32,821 nt of DNA from Planctomycetota bacterium. GTDB lineage: Bacteria; Planctomycetota; Planctomycetia; Gemmatales; Gemmataceae. The translations under genes were made by a program, and so were the position numbers. The DNA lies in contig JAKBAI010000029.1 of NCBI GenBank assembly GCA_021809185.1, positions 1-32,821 of the forward strand, in the 5' to 3' direction. Below are positions 1 through 8,251 of this stretch, in pieces. The notes beneath the pieces are model-generated. The model saw only the letters and a list, made by a program, of their open reading frames with translations, ran no database searches and was not told the origin of the DNA. Each line of letters begins with the position of its first letter. Positions within the stretch are counted from its first letter, which is position 1.

Positions 1-366
1 CTCAATTAACTCCTCTGCTATTTCATCACCCGGTTTAGGTTGTGGTTTGTTAACTCCTTGCGCTTTTTCATCGCGGTAACAGAACATAAATCCGCATATT
101 TTTACACGGTCGCCATCTTTTAACGCTGTGCGAGAAACGATTTCTCGATTATTGACAAAGGTCTTATTCCGGCTTTTGAGATCTTCAATGTAACACACCC
201 CCTGGGTCAGGCAAATTTGCGCATGTTTTCGGCTAACATCTTCCTGTGGGAGGACGATCTGGCAATCATCTGGAGAACGGCCTAATACCAATGGTGTTGA
301 GCCTAAGGAGTATTTTTCTCCTAGAGCTTCCCCTTGCGGTGTTCGCAACAATACCAAACTGGGCAT
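1..366 (-). CDS. FHA-domain protein, C-terminus cut by the window edge
   Basis: The gene starts at an ATG on the minus strand at 366-364 and stays open for 122 codons to position 1, so only the N-terminal part is seen. The visible protein is a forkhead-associated domain, which binds phosphothreonine peptides. It has the hallmark GRS at residues 29-31, SRKHA at 45-49 and SRNKTFVN at 65-72, the last being the usual S-x-N-G-T-x-V-N loop with Lys for Gly. After about residue 105 a Pro/Lys/Glu-rich linker begins, suggesting further domains beyond the window. No signal peptide is present, so it should be cytoplasmic. Partners would be Ser/Thr kinases, which are abundant in planctomycetes, but none is encoded here. 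The FHA assignment is firm; the role is not. Confidence 0.85.
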   Translation of the reverse strand, partial: MPSLVLLRTPQGEALGEKYSLGSTPLVLGRSPDDCQIVLPQEDVSRKHAQICLTQGVCYIEDLKSRNKTFVNNREIVSRTALKDGDRVKICGFMFCYRDEKAQGVNKPQPKPGDEIAEELIE

Positions 367-1647
367 GACCAATCACCTCTATCTTTTTGAATATCATTTG
401 GAGTTTGAAATTTTATTTCATCACCTGAAGCGTGATCTTGTCTTCTAGTTTAAACACATCGATAACCAATTTCAAGAATGCTTTTTAACTTCGTTGAAAA
501 AATTGATTTGCTGTTTACATTCCTCCCGTTGCTTCATTTACTTTTACAATTGCTTCTAATCTCAAATAACATCTCGTAATTAGGTTCTTAACCACAACAT
601 TTTTTTGTAGCATCTTCTATTCCAAACCTTATTTTTTTCACAATACCGTATCGACAAAATGTAAAATAAGAATTGATTTAATGAAAAATTCTAAAATAAT
701 ATGTGTGGTCTTTAATCTGTAATTGTTCGCAGGGCACAAGTTTTAACTGGTTACAGAAAATCCGAATTCCATAGGCAAATACCAATTCGAGGGACAAAGC
801 GTGTGGGGTATGATTCCTGATTGTCGAGAGTTAACTTGCTCGTCCCGAAAACTGTGGATTTTATTCGTTAACTGTCACAACAATCAATTGTTGGCTAAAT
901 CAGAAAAAGCCGCTCATCAACCAATCGCCAATTAAATCGCATGTTCTCCATCGTCGACCGATGAGTAAATAATGTCGTAAAATATGGAGAGGTTACACCC
1001 CTCCCCGCTGATCTTAATTTCAAGTAAATTACCTTAATCAATAGATTAGAAACGATTATGAGACTTTCACATTTCGAGTACACCTCCTGAACCGTTACAA
1101 TAATAGTTGGGATCATGTGCGTTTTCTAGTTTAGAATTCGATTCCATTTGGTTTTCAAATCATGGATACAAACCATCGATGCCAATCATCGATTGCCTTT
1201 TCTGATCCTTTCTTTCTGATCGGATCAAATTAGCAAGAACAGAAGACTTTTCCCCATAGGCTTATCGATGTTTTTTATTTTCAATTTCTTTGTTCTCCGA
1301 GAAGAATAAAAAAGGTTGTATCAAGGAATAAACGAGGATGGAAAAGGGGATGAATAGAGCGAGAGATTCTGACGATTGCGTAATCATCGTAAGCGACAAA
1401 AATCTAAAAAGCAATAGAAGTGACCAAAAATCGACCCTTGTATCTCCGCTTTTAATGATGGAGGGGAATTCAGCGAATTGAGAGTAGAGAGCACCTAGCT
1501 AAAGCGAACGAGTGGTTTATTTGATTTTACTACTAAAAAACTCCGAGAGATAGGGGGATATCATTTAAGAGAGAGGTGGAACCCTGGCTCGGATTTAATA
1601 GAAAGATACCATAAAAGTAATTAAAAATTGATTCAAAAGGAACTGGA
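367..1647. other. 1.28-kb intergenic region between the divergent FHA gene and gltX
   Basis: I see no convincing gene. The region is AT-rich and must hold the promoters of both flanking genes. It contains small inverted repeats: 7-bp arms at 878-893 and 7-bp arms at 1175-1193 around a 5-nt loop. A possible leader structure before gltX lies at 1543-1592 (see findings). The only open frame above 60 codons (minus strand, 895-1116) has no ribosome binding site and no recognisable protein character. Confidence 0.6.
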
Positions 1648-3195
1648 ATGAGTATTCGAACTCGATTTGCTCCGAGTCCCACCGGGTATTTACACATCGG
1701 TGGGGTGCGAACCGCTTTATTTAACTGGCTTTTAACTCGTCATTTGGGTGGCCAATTTATATTGAGGATCGATGATACCGATAGCGAAAGAAATCGCCCA
1801 GAAGCGTTACAACCCATTTTAGATGGGTTTCGTTGGTTGGGAATTCAATGGGATGAAGGTCCAGAAGTTGGGGGGCCGGTTGGACCATATTTTCAATCTC
1901 AACGGTTGGAAAGCTATCGCGAACAGGCTATGAATTTGCTGAAGCAGGGACTTGCCTATCCAGACTATCTTAGCAAAGAGGAACTCGATGCCGAACGAAA
2001 ACGGGCGGAAAAGGCCAAAAGGGCCTATATTCATCGTGGCCCTTTGCGCGATTTACCACCAGGAGAAGGCTACGAACGATATTTGCAGCAACCAACAGCT
2101 ATCCGCTTTCGTGTTCCTGACGATCAAACCGTTATTATACCCGATGCAATTTGTGGCCACTGTGAACAAAAATCGGATCTGATTAGCGACCCGGTTATTT
2201 TACGCATCGATGGTAGCCCCATTTACAATTTTGCCTCGGTTATCGATGATATAGCTATGAAAATCACCCATGTGGTCCGCGCTCGGGAACATTTGACAAA
2301 TACGTTTACCCAAATGCTCATGTTCTCGGCACTTGGGGCTTCTATTCCCGTAATGGCGCATGTCCCTGTGGTGAATGAACCGAAATCAAAAAAGAAACTG
2401 AGCAAACGGGATATGAAAAAGTTTGTCACCTCAGAGATCAGTGATAAGCTCCAGGCTATCGGTTATACCCCGGAACAGATCGAGGCACGCGACGATCTCA
2501 ATCCCGCAACGGTTGCTTTTTATCGGGAACTCGGTTATCTCCCTGCAGGTTTGATCAATTATCTGGGGCGACTTGGTTGGTCTCTCGATGATAAAAGCGA
2601 GCTGATCCCACTCGACCAGATGATTGCTCACTTTTCTCTGGAGCGCGTGAACAGCTCATCTGCTAGTTTTGATCCGGATAAACTTTACTGGGTGAATGGC
2701 GAATATATGCGCCAGGTTCCCACTGCCGAAAAAGTAAAAATGGGGATACCCTATCTACACCGCGCTGGGTGGTTGCCAGAAACCCCTAGTGATAGCCAGG
2801 TTGCTTTGCTTACTAGAATTATCGAAGCTTGTGGCGACCGTATTAAACTTTATTCTGATGTTTTGCAGTTCTGCCCGCCGTTTTTCATGGCTGAACTGGT
2901 CTATGATCCCAAAGCGGTTGAAAAACGATTGTTGAAAATAGGAGCACGCGACCACCTCCAAGCATTCCTGAAAATATTGACCGACACGAATGATTGGGTT
3001 GCTGCCAATCTCGATAAGGTATTGCACGATTATTGCACCGCGCAAAACATCAAGCCCGGCGAAATGGTGCATCCGTTGCGAGCTGCCACCACGGGCCGCG
3101 AAATCGGTTTCGGTCTTTTCGATACCCTAGAAATTCTCGGCAAATCAGTAACCCTTCAACGTATTCAGCAAACTCTGAACAAGTTCAATCTTTGA
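1648..3195 (+). CDS. gltX: Glutamate--tRNA ligase (GluRS)
   Basis: This 515-residue class I aminoacyl-tRNA synthetase charges tRNA-Glu with glutamate using ATP in the cytoplasm. The N-terminal Rossmann fold opens with FAPSPTGYLHIGG, carrying the HIGH-type motif at residues 16-19. The KMSKS-type loop is KLSKR at 250-254. The C-terminal part (about 330-515) matches the helical anticodon-binding region of bacterial GluRS, and the length is close to the family's usual 470-510. A CGHC element near residue 170 sits in the connective-peptide region and may bind a metal; this is inference. The ATG follows AAAGGA with about 6 nt spacing. The gene stands alone, with a 1.28-kb spacer before it and about 500 bp after it. 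Whether it is strictly discriminating for tRNA-Glu or also charges tRNA-Gln cannot be read from the sequence. Confidence 0.95.
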   Translation: MSIRTRFAPSPTGYLHIGGVRTALFNWLLTRHLGGQFILRIDDTDSERNRPEALQPILDGFRWLGIQWDEGPEVGGPVGPYFQSQRLESYREQAMNLLKQGLAYPDYLSKEELDAERKRAEKAKRAYIHRGPLRDLPPGEGYERYLQQPTAIRFRVPDDQTVIIPDAICGHCEQKSDLISDPVILRIDGSPIYNFASVIDDIAMKITHVVRAREHLTNTFTQMLMFSALGASIPVMAHVPVVNEPKSKKKLSKRDMKKFVTSEISDKLQAIGYTPEQIEARDDLNPATVAFYRELGYLPAGLINYLGRLGWSLDDKSELIPLDQMIAHFSLERVNSSSASFDPDKLYWVNGEYMRQVPTAEKVKMGIPYLHRAGWLPETPSDSQVALLTRIIEACGDRIKLYSDVLQFCPPFFMAELVYDPKAVEKRLLKIGARDHLQAFLKILTDTNDWVAANLDKVLHDYCTAQNIKPGEMVHPLRAATTGREIGFGLFDTLEILGKSVTLQRIQQTLNKFNL

Positions 3196-3224
3196 AAGTT
3201 TCTGAATTTCTAAACGGTTTTTCT

Positions 3225-3269
3225 CGAATTACTTTCTTTCCATCTACCCAAAGTAAAGAAAGTAATTCG
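3225..3269 (+). terminator. Perfect 15-bp inverted repeat downstream of gltX
   Basis: The arms 3225-3239 and 3255-3269 are perfectly complementary around a 15-nt loop, beginning 29 nt after the gltX stop. The position suits a terminator, but the stem is AT-rich and no T-run follows, so it may instead be an RNA 3'-end stabiliser or a simple inverted repeat. Confidence 0.45.
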
Positions 3270-3703
3270 TCCCTACTCATTTCTATTATTTTTGATTTAT
3301 ATCGGAACAAAAGAATAGTATAATAATATATACTGCACTTCAAAGCCGTTCCCTAATCGGTGTACTAGCTCTGCTTAGAAAGCTCTGTTTCGAAGGGAAT
3401 CGACCTAAAATCTATTGATTACTCTCTCTTTCGACTCCCCGTGGGATGGTCATTCTTGCCTGTCTTTACTTTTACTCAAAGATTCATCATAACCCGCTAC
3501 TCAAAGTTTGATTCTGAAATGGGAAAAGGAAATGGAAACGGCAGAGAGTTACTCGATCTATTGGGACAGCTATCAAAACCGCTCTCATCAAGTAAGTTCG
3601 GGACGATGACTTTATCTAAATCTCAGTTAAGCCCCTTGACCTTTGAACGGTTACTGCCGCATAATATAATGCTTATGTAGGGATTACCCCCTTGGGAAAA
3701 AAT
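3270..3703. other. Intergenic region between gltX and the photolyase-like gene
   Basis: Apart from the inverted repeat just after gltX I see no gene or RNA. A 79-codon frame at 3441-3680 starts with GTG, lacks a ribosome binding site and reads like random sequence. Confidence 0.5.
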
Positions 3704-4174
3704 ATGGAAATTAAGAAATGTCTCTGGCTGCACGATTATAATCTCCATCCGGATCAGCAAATGCTCCGAGAGAATCCGGACCAACCGATTCTTTTTATTT
3801 TCGATGAACCACGGCTCCGGCGTGAGCCGATCGCTTTTCACCGGTTGCGCTTTATTCACGAAGGAGTTAGTGAGCTTTTTGCTTCCTTGGCGAATCCAAT
3901 CAAAGAGATTCGATGCGGGAATCCTGTTGAAGAATTACTATCATTTTGTACAAATTATGGGTGCCAGGAGATCGTTGTTCAGGATCATCCAGACCCTCAT
4001 TTGCGCAGTACAATCGCTCAAATCGGCGCAATTGCTACCGTGGCTATTCTGCCTAGAGATTCCCTAGTTTATTATGACGAAATTCCGCGCCGATTTAGCC
4101 GATATTGGGAAAAATCCGCTCGCGATATTCTTGGATATTATCCTAAAGCGGGAAAACATAAACGCCACCGGTAA
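3704..4174 (+). CDS. Photolyase/cryptochrome N-terminal alpha/beta domain protein (standalone)
   Basis: This 156-residue protein resembles only the N-terminal antenna-binding alpha/beta domain of DNA photolyases and cryptochromes. It has an initial strand CLWLHDYNLHPDQQ, a second strand ILFIFDEP, a basic helix HRLRFIHEGVSELFASLA, a strand followed by the G-N-P-V-E-E-L turn, and a closing RFSRYWEKSAR resembling the segment that precedes the FAD-binding helical domain in full photolyases. The FAD-binding C-terminal domain is absent: the frame stops after a basic tail (KAGKHKRHR) and no continuation lies downstream in any frame. I chose the ATG at 3704; an in-frame TTG at 3692 would add four residues, and neither has a strong ribosome binding site. 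It could be a domain split off from a photolyase or a nucleotide- or flavin-binding protein. Function unknown. Confidence 0.7.
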   Translation: MEIKKCLWLHDYNLHPDQQMLRENPDQPILFIFDEPRLRREPIAFHRLRFIHEGVSELFASLANPIKEIRCGNPVEELLSFCTNYGCQEIVVQDHPDPHLRSTIAQIGAIATVAILPRDSLVYYDEIPRRFSRYWEKSARDILGYYPKAGKHKRHR

Positions 4175-4306
4175 ACCATTTTGAAGATTATCTTAAAGCG
4201 AATTTTGACGGTTATTTGGCTCTCTTCTTACTAAGAATACTTCAAAAATCGGATCGAGATCGGGATACTCCCAGATATAATTACTTAGAGAAAGTAAACA
4301 TAGGGA

Positions 4307-4355
4307 AATGCCCTAAGCAGAATGCCCTAAGCAGAATGCCCTAAGCAGAATGCCC
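4307..4355. repeat. 14-bp tandem repeat, three copies plus a partial
   Basis: The unit AATGCCCTAAGCAG occurs perfectly at 4307-4320, 4321-4334 and 4335-4348, followed by a partial fourth copy. It lies in the spacer about 65 nt before rdgB and is one of the recurrent 14-15-bp tandem duplications of this window. Confidence 0.9.
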
Positions 4356-4419
4356 CACCCAGCGAAAATGATAATCGATCCCTATAATTATTTTAAGATT
4401 CCTATAATTCGAGTAGCCT

Positions 4420-5037
4420 ATGCAAAATCCCAAGCTGATCCTCGGCACCCACAACCCCAAAAAACGATTGGAATTGACCGATCTTCTCAAAGATTTGCCC
4501 CTTCAGATTTTAGATTTATGTTCCTATTCAGAAGTGAAGGAAATTGAAGAAACAGAAACTACATTTGCAGCGAACGCGGATCTCAAGGCTTCTGCTTACG
4601 CGAAGGCTACGAAGGAATGGACGTTGGCGGAAGATAGTGGATTGGTTGTTCCTGCGTTAAAAGGGGCACCAGGGATTTATTCGGCGCGGTATTCTGGTGT
4701 TCATGGCGACCATGCTGCGAATAATCGGAAAATTGTCGAAGAGATAAAGCTTCTTGGTTTGACTGATTGTCCTGCTTATTATGTATGTGCGGCCTCTTTG
4801 GCCGATCCTGAGGGATCAATTCGAGCACGCAGTGAAGGGCGATGCCATGGAAAAATTATCTTGACTCCACGAGGAAATGAAGGGTTCGGTTACGATCCTC
4901 TCTTTCTAATTCCCGAATATCATCGCACTTTTGCTGAATTGAGTCTAAGTGTTAAACAGGCTTTAAGCCACCGGGGCAAAGCGATTCACGGTTTGCGTTC
5001 TGCTCTGTGGCAAATAGCTCGACATTCTGAAAAATGA
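4420..5037 (+). CDS. rdgB: XTP/dITP diphosphatase (non-canonical purine NTP pyrophosphatase)
   Basis: A 205-residue member of the HAM1/RdgB family, which hydrolyses dITP, XTP and ITP to monophosphates and pyrophosphate and so keeps deaminated purines out of nucleic acids. The signature elements are in order: an N-terminal ILGTHNPKK phosphate-binding segment, TFAANADLKASAYAKAT, EDSGLVVPALKGAPGIYSARY with the catalytic and metal-binding acidic residues, the GFGYDPLF motif, and SHRGKA near the C-terminus that contacts the base. Length is typical (about 200). The start ATG has only a weak upstream GAG. It is followed on the same strand by the xer gene after about 120 bp, so co-transcription is possible. 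Confidence 0.95.
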   Translation: MQNPKLILGTHNPKKRLELTDLLKDLPLQILDLCSYSEVKEIEETETTFAANADLKASAYAKATKEWTLAEDSGLVVPALKGAPGIYSARYSGVHGDHAANNRKIVEEIKLLGLTDCPAYYVCAASLADPEGSIRARSEGRCHGKIILTPRGNEGFGYDPLFLIPEYHRTFAELSLSVKQALSHRGKAIHGLRSALWQIARHSEK

Positions 5038-5158
5038 ATGTGAACTAATTATCATAAGTGTATATAATTTTAGATTCAATTCATTTTAATCTCCACGTGC
5101 TATGCCAAAAAAAATGTTAAAGTAAAAATATGATTCCCCAGTAATAAGAGTGGTATTT

Positions 5159-6097
5159 ATGAAACCTGCCGTAGTAACAACGAACAAAACCGGTTTAAAC
5201 GCCGAGCTGATGCAAGAGATCCAAGCATTTCTCTATTATCTCAAAGCGGAACGAAGCATGGCAGAGAATACGGTTTTGGCCTATGGTCGCGATTTAGATC
5301 GCTATCAAAATTGGGTTTTTAGTGGTGCTTGTACCGATTTTCATTTACCTACGCTCGCAGAATTAGCAGAATATCTCTCGTTTTTACGAGAAGAAAAGTT
5401 ATCCCCTTCGAGTGTTGCGCGTCATCTGGTTGCTTTGAAAATGTTTTATCGATTTTTGTATTTGGAGCAGCTCGCGGATGCGACCACGGTGGAGCTTCTT
5501 AGTTCACCGGCTTTGTGGGAGCGGATTCCTCAGGTTTTGTCCCCCGATAATGTCGAGCGGTTACTGGCAGCACCCCAAGTAGGGGATCGTTTTTTCCTGC
5601 GGGATCGTGCCCTGTTAGAAGTCCTATATGCGACGGGCTGCCGGGCTTCAGAAGTTGTTCATCTCAAACACGGCGATCTTTTTTTAGACAGTGCTTTTTG
5701 CCGCTGTCTTGGGAAAGGGCGAAAACAACGAGTGGTCCCTTTAGGTAAACGTGCCATCCAGGCTCTGCGCAGTTATCTTCATGATCGCGGCCAGGGTGTC
5801 GATAAACCGTTTTTATCTACGGAGCGTGTTTTTGTCAGCAAGGCTGGCAAGCCATTATCGCGGGAGATGCTGTGGGTCATTGTCAAAAAATATGTTTTGC
5901 GCGCGGGGTTACCGCGAAAATGCAGCCCGCATTCCTTGCGCCATAGTTTTGCAACCCATCTGCTAGCAGGAGGGGCCGATTTGCGCACCGTTCAGGAACT
6001 GTTAGGACATGCTAGCATCAGTACCACGCAAATATATACCCATGTTGATCGAGATCGGCTCAAAGCGATTCATAAAAAATTTCACCCTAGGGCTTAA
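5159..6097 (+). CDS. xerD: Tyrosine recombinase of the XerC/XerD type
   Basis: A 312-residue site-specific tyrosine recombinase of the kind that resolves chromosome dimers at dif. The N-terminal core-binding domain (about residues 10-100) has the Xer-type AERSMAENTVLAYGRDL. The catalytic domain has the full active site: Arg162 (ATGCRASE), Lys186 (GKGRKQR), His258 and Arg261 (HSLRH), His284 (LLGHAS) and the nucleophile Tyr293 (YTHV). Length is that of XerC/XerD (about 300). I chose ATG 5159; an in-frame GTG at 5150 would add three residues and has no better ribosome binding site. XerD fits slightly better than XerC by overall look, but the two cannot be separated safely here. No integrase context (attachment site, tRNA, phage genes) is visible, which favours a housekeeping role. 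A weak dif-like sequence lies upstream at 5047-5075. Confidence 0.9.
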   Translation: MKPAVVTTNKTGLNAELMQEIQAFLYYLKAERSMAENTVLAYGRDLDRYQNWVFSGACTDFHLPTLAELAEYLSFLREEKLSPSSVARHLVALKMFYRFLYLEQLADATTVELLSSPALWERIPQVLSPDNVERLLAAPQVGDRFFLRDRALLEVLYATGCRASEVVHLKHGDLFLDSAFCRCLGKGRKQRVVPLGKRAIQALRSYLHDRGQGVDKPFLSTERVFVSKAGKPLSREMLWVIVKKYVLRAGLPRKCSPHSLRHSFATHLLAGGADLRTVQELLGHASISTTQIYTHVDRDRLKAIHKKFHPRA

Positions 6098-6099
6098 AT

Positions 6100-6167
6100 A
6101 GTAGGCGGGGAAAGTAGGCCGATGGCAGTAGGCCGATAGCAGTAGGCAGATAGCAGTAGGCAGTAAG
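6100..6167. repeat. 14-bp degenerate tandem repeat after xerD
   Basis: Units of the form AGTAGGCMGATRGC occur at 6113-6126, 6127-6140 and 6141-6154, with a 13-nt remnant after them and a diverged copy before, starting 3 nt after the xerD stop codon. The copies differ by point changes, so this duplication is older than the perfect ones elsewhere. Confidence 0.8.
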
Positions 6168-6184
6168 AAGAATTTAATTGTGGT

Positions 6185-6202
6185 GCAGGCTAGTTAGCCT
6201 GC
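6185..6202 (+). terminator. Hairpin downstream of xerD
   Basis: GCAGGCTA at 6185-6192 is followed after two bases by its exact complement TAGCCTGC at 6195-6202. It could end xerD transcription, although no T-run follows. It is clearly more GC-rich than the surrounding spacer and may be a copy of a dispersed palindromic element. Confidence 0.45.
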
Positions 6203-6705
6203 GCTATCCCTTCCCTAAACTGAAGATATATATTCTTGAACGGTTACTTTGGTGGACCCTCTTTTTCGATCCATTCTATAAATTATCCAAAGCACTTTTC
6301 GATTCCTGAAAATGAGGCATTGTTTCAGAAAAAAGTCGTTTATTTTTTGTAATAATAGATACAAAATCATTCTTGGTTGAATTTCTTCATAAATAAACTC
6401 TGTGCCAATTCATTAAAAATCAGCTTATTAATCAATATTTTTCTCGTGCTCTATTTGACAGTTATGCGGATTTGTCCTACGTTTCGAGCAAGTAAGGATC
6501 ATTCTGAATTTTATTCGGCAGGAAACCCGAACCTGGCACCACGGTATAGGCACCCCTCCCTCCGTGACAATACGATCGAAATGGTATGATTCCGCTTTGA
6601 TCTTAAATACATAGGTTTAAACCTGGATTTGAGAATTAGCAAAAAGTCTATAAATAGGTATTTTGTTGCTCAATCGAGAGACAATACCGAGGAGATTTGG
6701 GTGAT
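6203..6705. other. Upstream region of the flp pilin gene
   Basis: No gene is supported. A GC-richer patch at 6515-6570 holds a weak CACGG/CCGTG pairing (6540-6544 with 6562-6566), which could be a structured leader. The 70-codon frame at 6377-6589 crosses this patch and starts with TTG without a ribosome binding site. The flp promoter should lie here; AT-rich sequence just before the gene (TCTATAAATAGG, about 6648) is only suggestive. Confidence 0.4.
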
Positions 6706-6891
6706 ATGTATCAGCGATTCATGCAGAAAGCTGTTCGATTTTTACGCCAAGAAGATGGCCCAACCGCTGTTGAATATGCGGTTATGTTAGCTCTGATTGT
6801 TGTGGTTTGCATTGTGGCAATAAAATCGGTGGGTACGAATACGAACAGTGTCTTTTCGAATATTACGCTCAATACTGCAGCAGGTTCTTGA
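6706..6891 (+). CDS. flp: Flp-family type IVc pilin (major pilin)
   Basis: A 61-residue prepilin, the structural subunit expected for the Tad pilus encoded downstream. A short basic leader (residues 1-18) ends in Gly18, followed by PTAVEYAVMLALIVVVCIVAI: this is the Flp signature, G then four residues then Glu-Tyr (Glu23, Tyr24), with a hydrophobic helix that anchors the subunit in the membrane and forms the pilus core. Prepilin peptidase should cut after Gly18, leaving a 43-residue mature pilin. The ATG lies 11 nt after GAGGAG; the in-frame TTG at 6697 is too close to that site. It stands 545 bp ahead of the prepilin peptidase gene, so it probably has its own transcript and is expressed more strongly, as in other Tad loci. 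Only one flp copy is visible. Confidence 0.9.
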   Translation: MYQRFMQKAVRFLRQEDGPTAVEYAVMLALIVVVCIVAIKSVGTNTNSVFSNITLNTAAGS

Positions 6892-7435
6892 ATCGATCAA
6901 TTTTGTTGAATTGTATCAATTGAAATGATTGCGACAATTGCAACAAACCATAAACGAGCAAAGTTTGAAAAAATTACCATTTTTTCTCAACTTGCTTCAG
7001 GAGATTCGACATGATGCGCAGAGGGGTTGATTTTTTGTTGACTAAAGTGATCCGGAGTGAATGAAATACACCTGAAGATTGGCCATTATCAAACAGATAG
7101 ATAATGTCTGTAAATCCAGCAGGAGTTATTTTAACCGTGAGGATAATGAAAGGACGAGTCGTTGGCGTTCTTTATTTGTTCTCCTGAAACTCGTGGGAAT
7201 GATGAAACCATGAGAGTCAATTTGTTCTGGAAGAATGATCGTTATCGAGAAGAGAAAATTATTCAGAATAACTGGTAGAAATACCAGAGATTCAAAAATA
7301 TTCGATAACGGAAACATCCATATAAGATAGGATCGTGGTTAGGAAATGATTTCAAAGATTTCCAAAACCAGGTAATCTTTTTTAGTCAAGCGAAATAGAA
7401 AATTTCCTTTGTTCATAATGGTTGATTGAAATTTA
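6892..7435. other. Spacer between flp and the prepilin peptidase gene
   Basis: I see no gene. Small inverted repeats based on CAATTG/TTGAA occur at 6895-6945, just after the pilin gene, but none forms a convincing terminator. An open minus-strand frame at 7126-7317 has no ribosome binding site and no family resemblance. Confidence 0.45.
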
Positions 7436-8251
7436 ATGAGGTTTATGGAAAAGATGACTACTTCAGTTCATGCGTCAGAGTTAAAAAATGTTCCAGCACC
7501 ATCACTTCCCCAGGATGACTTGGGGATTGATCGTGCTTTTATTATGCAAATGGCACAAGTGCCTTTTATCGCACTCGGTCTGATGTTGCTAGCATTTCTG
7601 TCTCACATTCTCTGGCAACAATTCAGTTCAAGCGAAGAAGCGTTAAGAAATCTTGGCCCCGTGGTAGTGGTCTGTATTGGTATGATCGTCGCAGCGATTA
7701 TCGACGGATGGGCCTTCAAAGTGCCAAATTGGTTAACCCTCTCTTTAGTGATAAGTGGTTGGGGTTTAGGTTTGTGCCATGATCTTGGTATCGCTATCGA
7801 TGCAGGATCGGGCGGTCTTGGTTCTGCATTAGTTTGTACCATCATGGGCTTCTTCTTGCTATTTCCTATGTTAGCAATCGGCGGCATGGGGCAAGGCGAT
7901 GTTAAAATGCAGATGGGCTTCGGTGCCTGGATTGGTGCCTATTTTGGTGGGCAAGATGGTGTTGAGATATTGGTCATTGCCTTCTGTGCCGGTGCAATTG
8001 TAGGTGGGATATTCGGTCTCATCATGATGATTTTACGCAGACAATTTGGTGAAAATGCAGGAAATTTCAAAGAAATTTTCCGCGATCTGCGCGTGATGAC
8101 AACCATGGGACCAGCTGCTGCTGCACAACGCGCTAATCAGCGCCGACCCAAATGGGTTCGACTTCCTTATGGAGTACCCCTCTGTGTTGGGTTTGTTGGA
8201 TATCTTGCTTATCTGGCATGGCAACACAGTCAAATCCTTATGCATTCTTAA
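7436..8251 (+). CDS. tadV: Prepilin peptidase of the Tad system (A24 family)
   Basis: A 271-residue polytopic membrane protein matching the A24 aspartic prepilin peptidases (TadV/CpaA), which cleave the Flp leader at the inner membrane. The two catalytic Asp are visible: Asp90 in AAIIDGWAFKVPNWL (the family's D-x-x-x-x-x-I/V-P-N segment) and Asp155 in GMGQGDVKMQMG (the G-x-G-D-x-K motif), each at the end of a hydrophobic helix. About five or six hydrophobic segments are seen. The N-terminal methyltransferase domain of PilD-type peptidases is absent, as usual for TadV. About 40 hydrophilic residues precede the first membrane helix. Three in-frame ATGs (7436, 7445, 7454) compete; a TGAGG at 7437-7441 would serve 7454 best, so the true N-terminus may be six residues shorter. 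Same strand as the other Tad genes. Confidence 0.85.
   Translation: MRFMEKMTTSVHASELKNVPAPSLPQDDLGIDRAFIMQMAQVPFIALGLMLLAFLSHILWQQFSSSEEALRNLGPVVVVCIGMIVAAIIDGWAFKVPNWLTLSLVISGWGLGLCHDLGIAIDAGSGGLGSALVCTIMGFFLLFPMLAIGGMGQGDVKMQMGFGAWIGAYFGGQDGVEILVIAFCAGAIVGGIFGLIMMILRRQFGENAGNFKEIFRDLRVMTTMGPAAAAQRANQRRPKWVRLPYGVPLCVGFVGYLAYLAWQHSQILMHS

Noticed and set aside
895-1116. 73-residue minus-strand frame in the spacer before gltX
   Set aside because: No ribosome binding site, no domain, composition of random AT-rich sequence.
3441-3680. 79-residue frame before the photolyase-like gene
   Set aside because: GTG start without ribosome binding site and no protein-like features.
5159-6097. The recombinase as an integrase of a mobile element
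   Set aside because: No tRNA, direct-repeat attachment site or phage/plasmid genes nearby; sequence length and motifs fit XerC/XerD.
6377-6589. 70-residue frame upstream of flp with a hydrophobic N-terminus
   Set aside because: TTG start, no ribosome binding site, and the hydrophobic stretch is what AT-rich DNA yields by chance.
7126-7317. 63-residue minus-strand frame between flp and the prepilin peptidase gene
   Set aside because: No translation signal and it opposes the direction of the whole locus.
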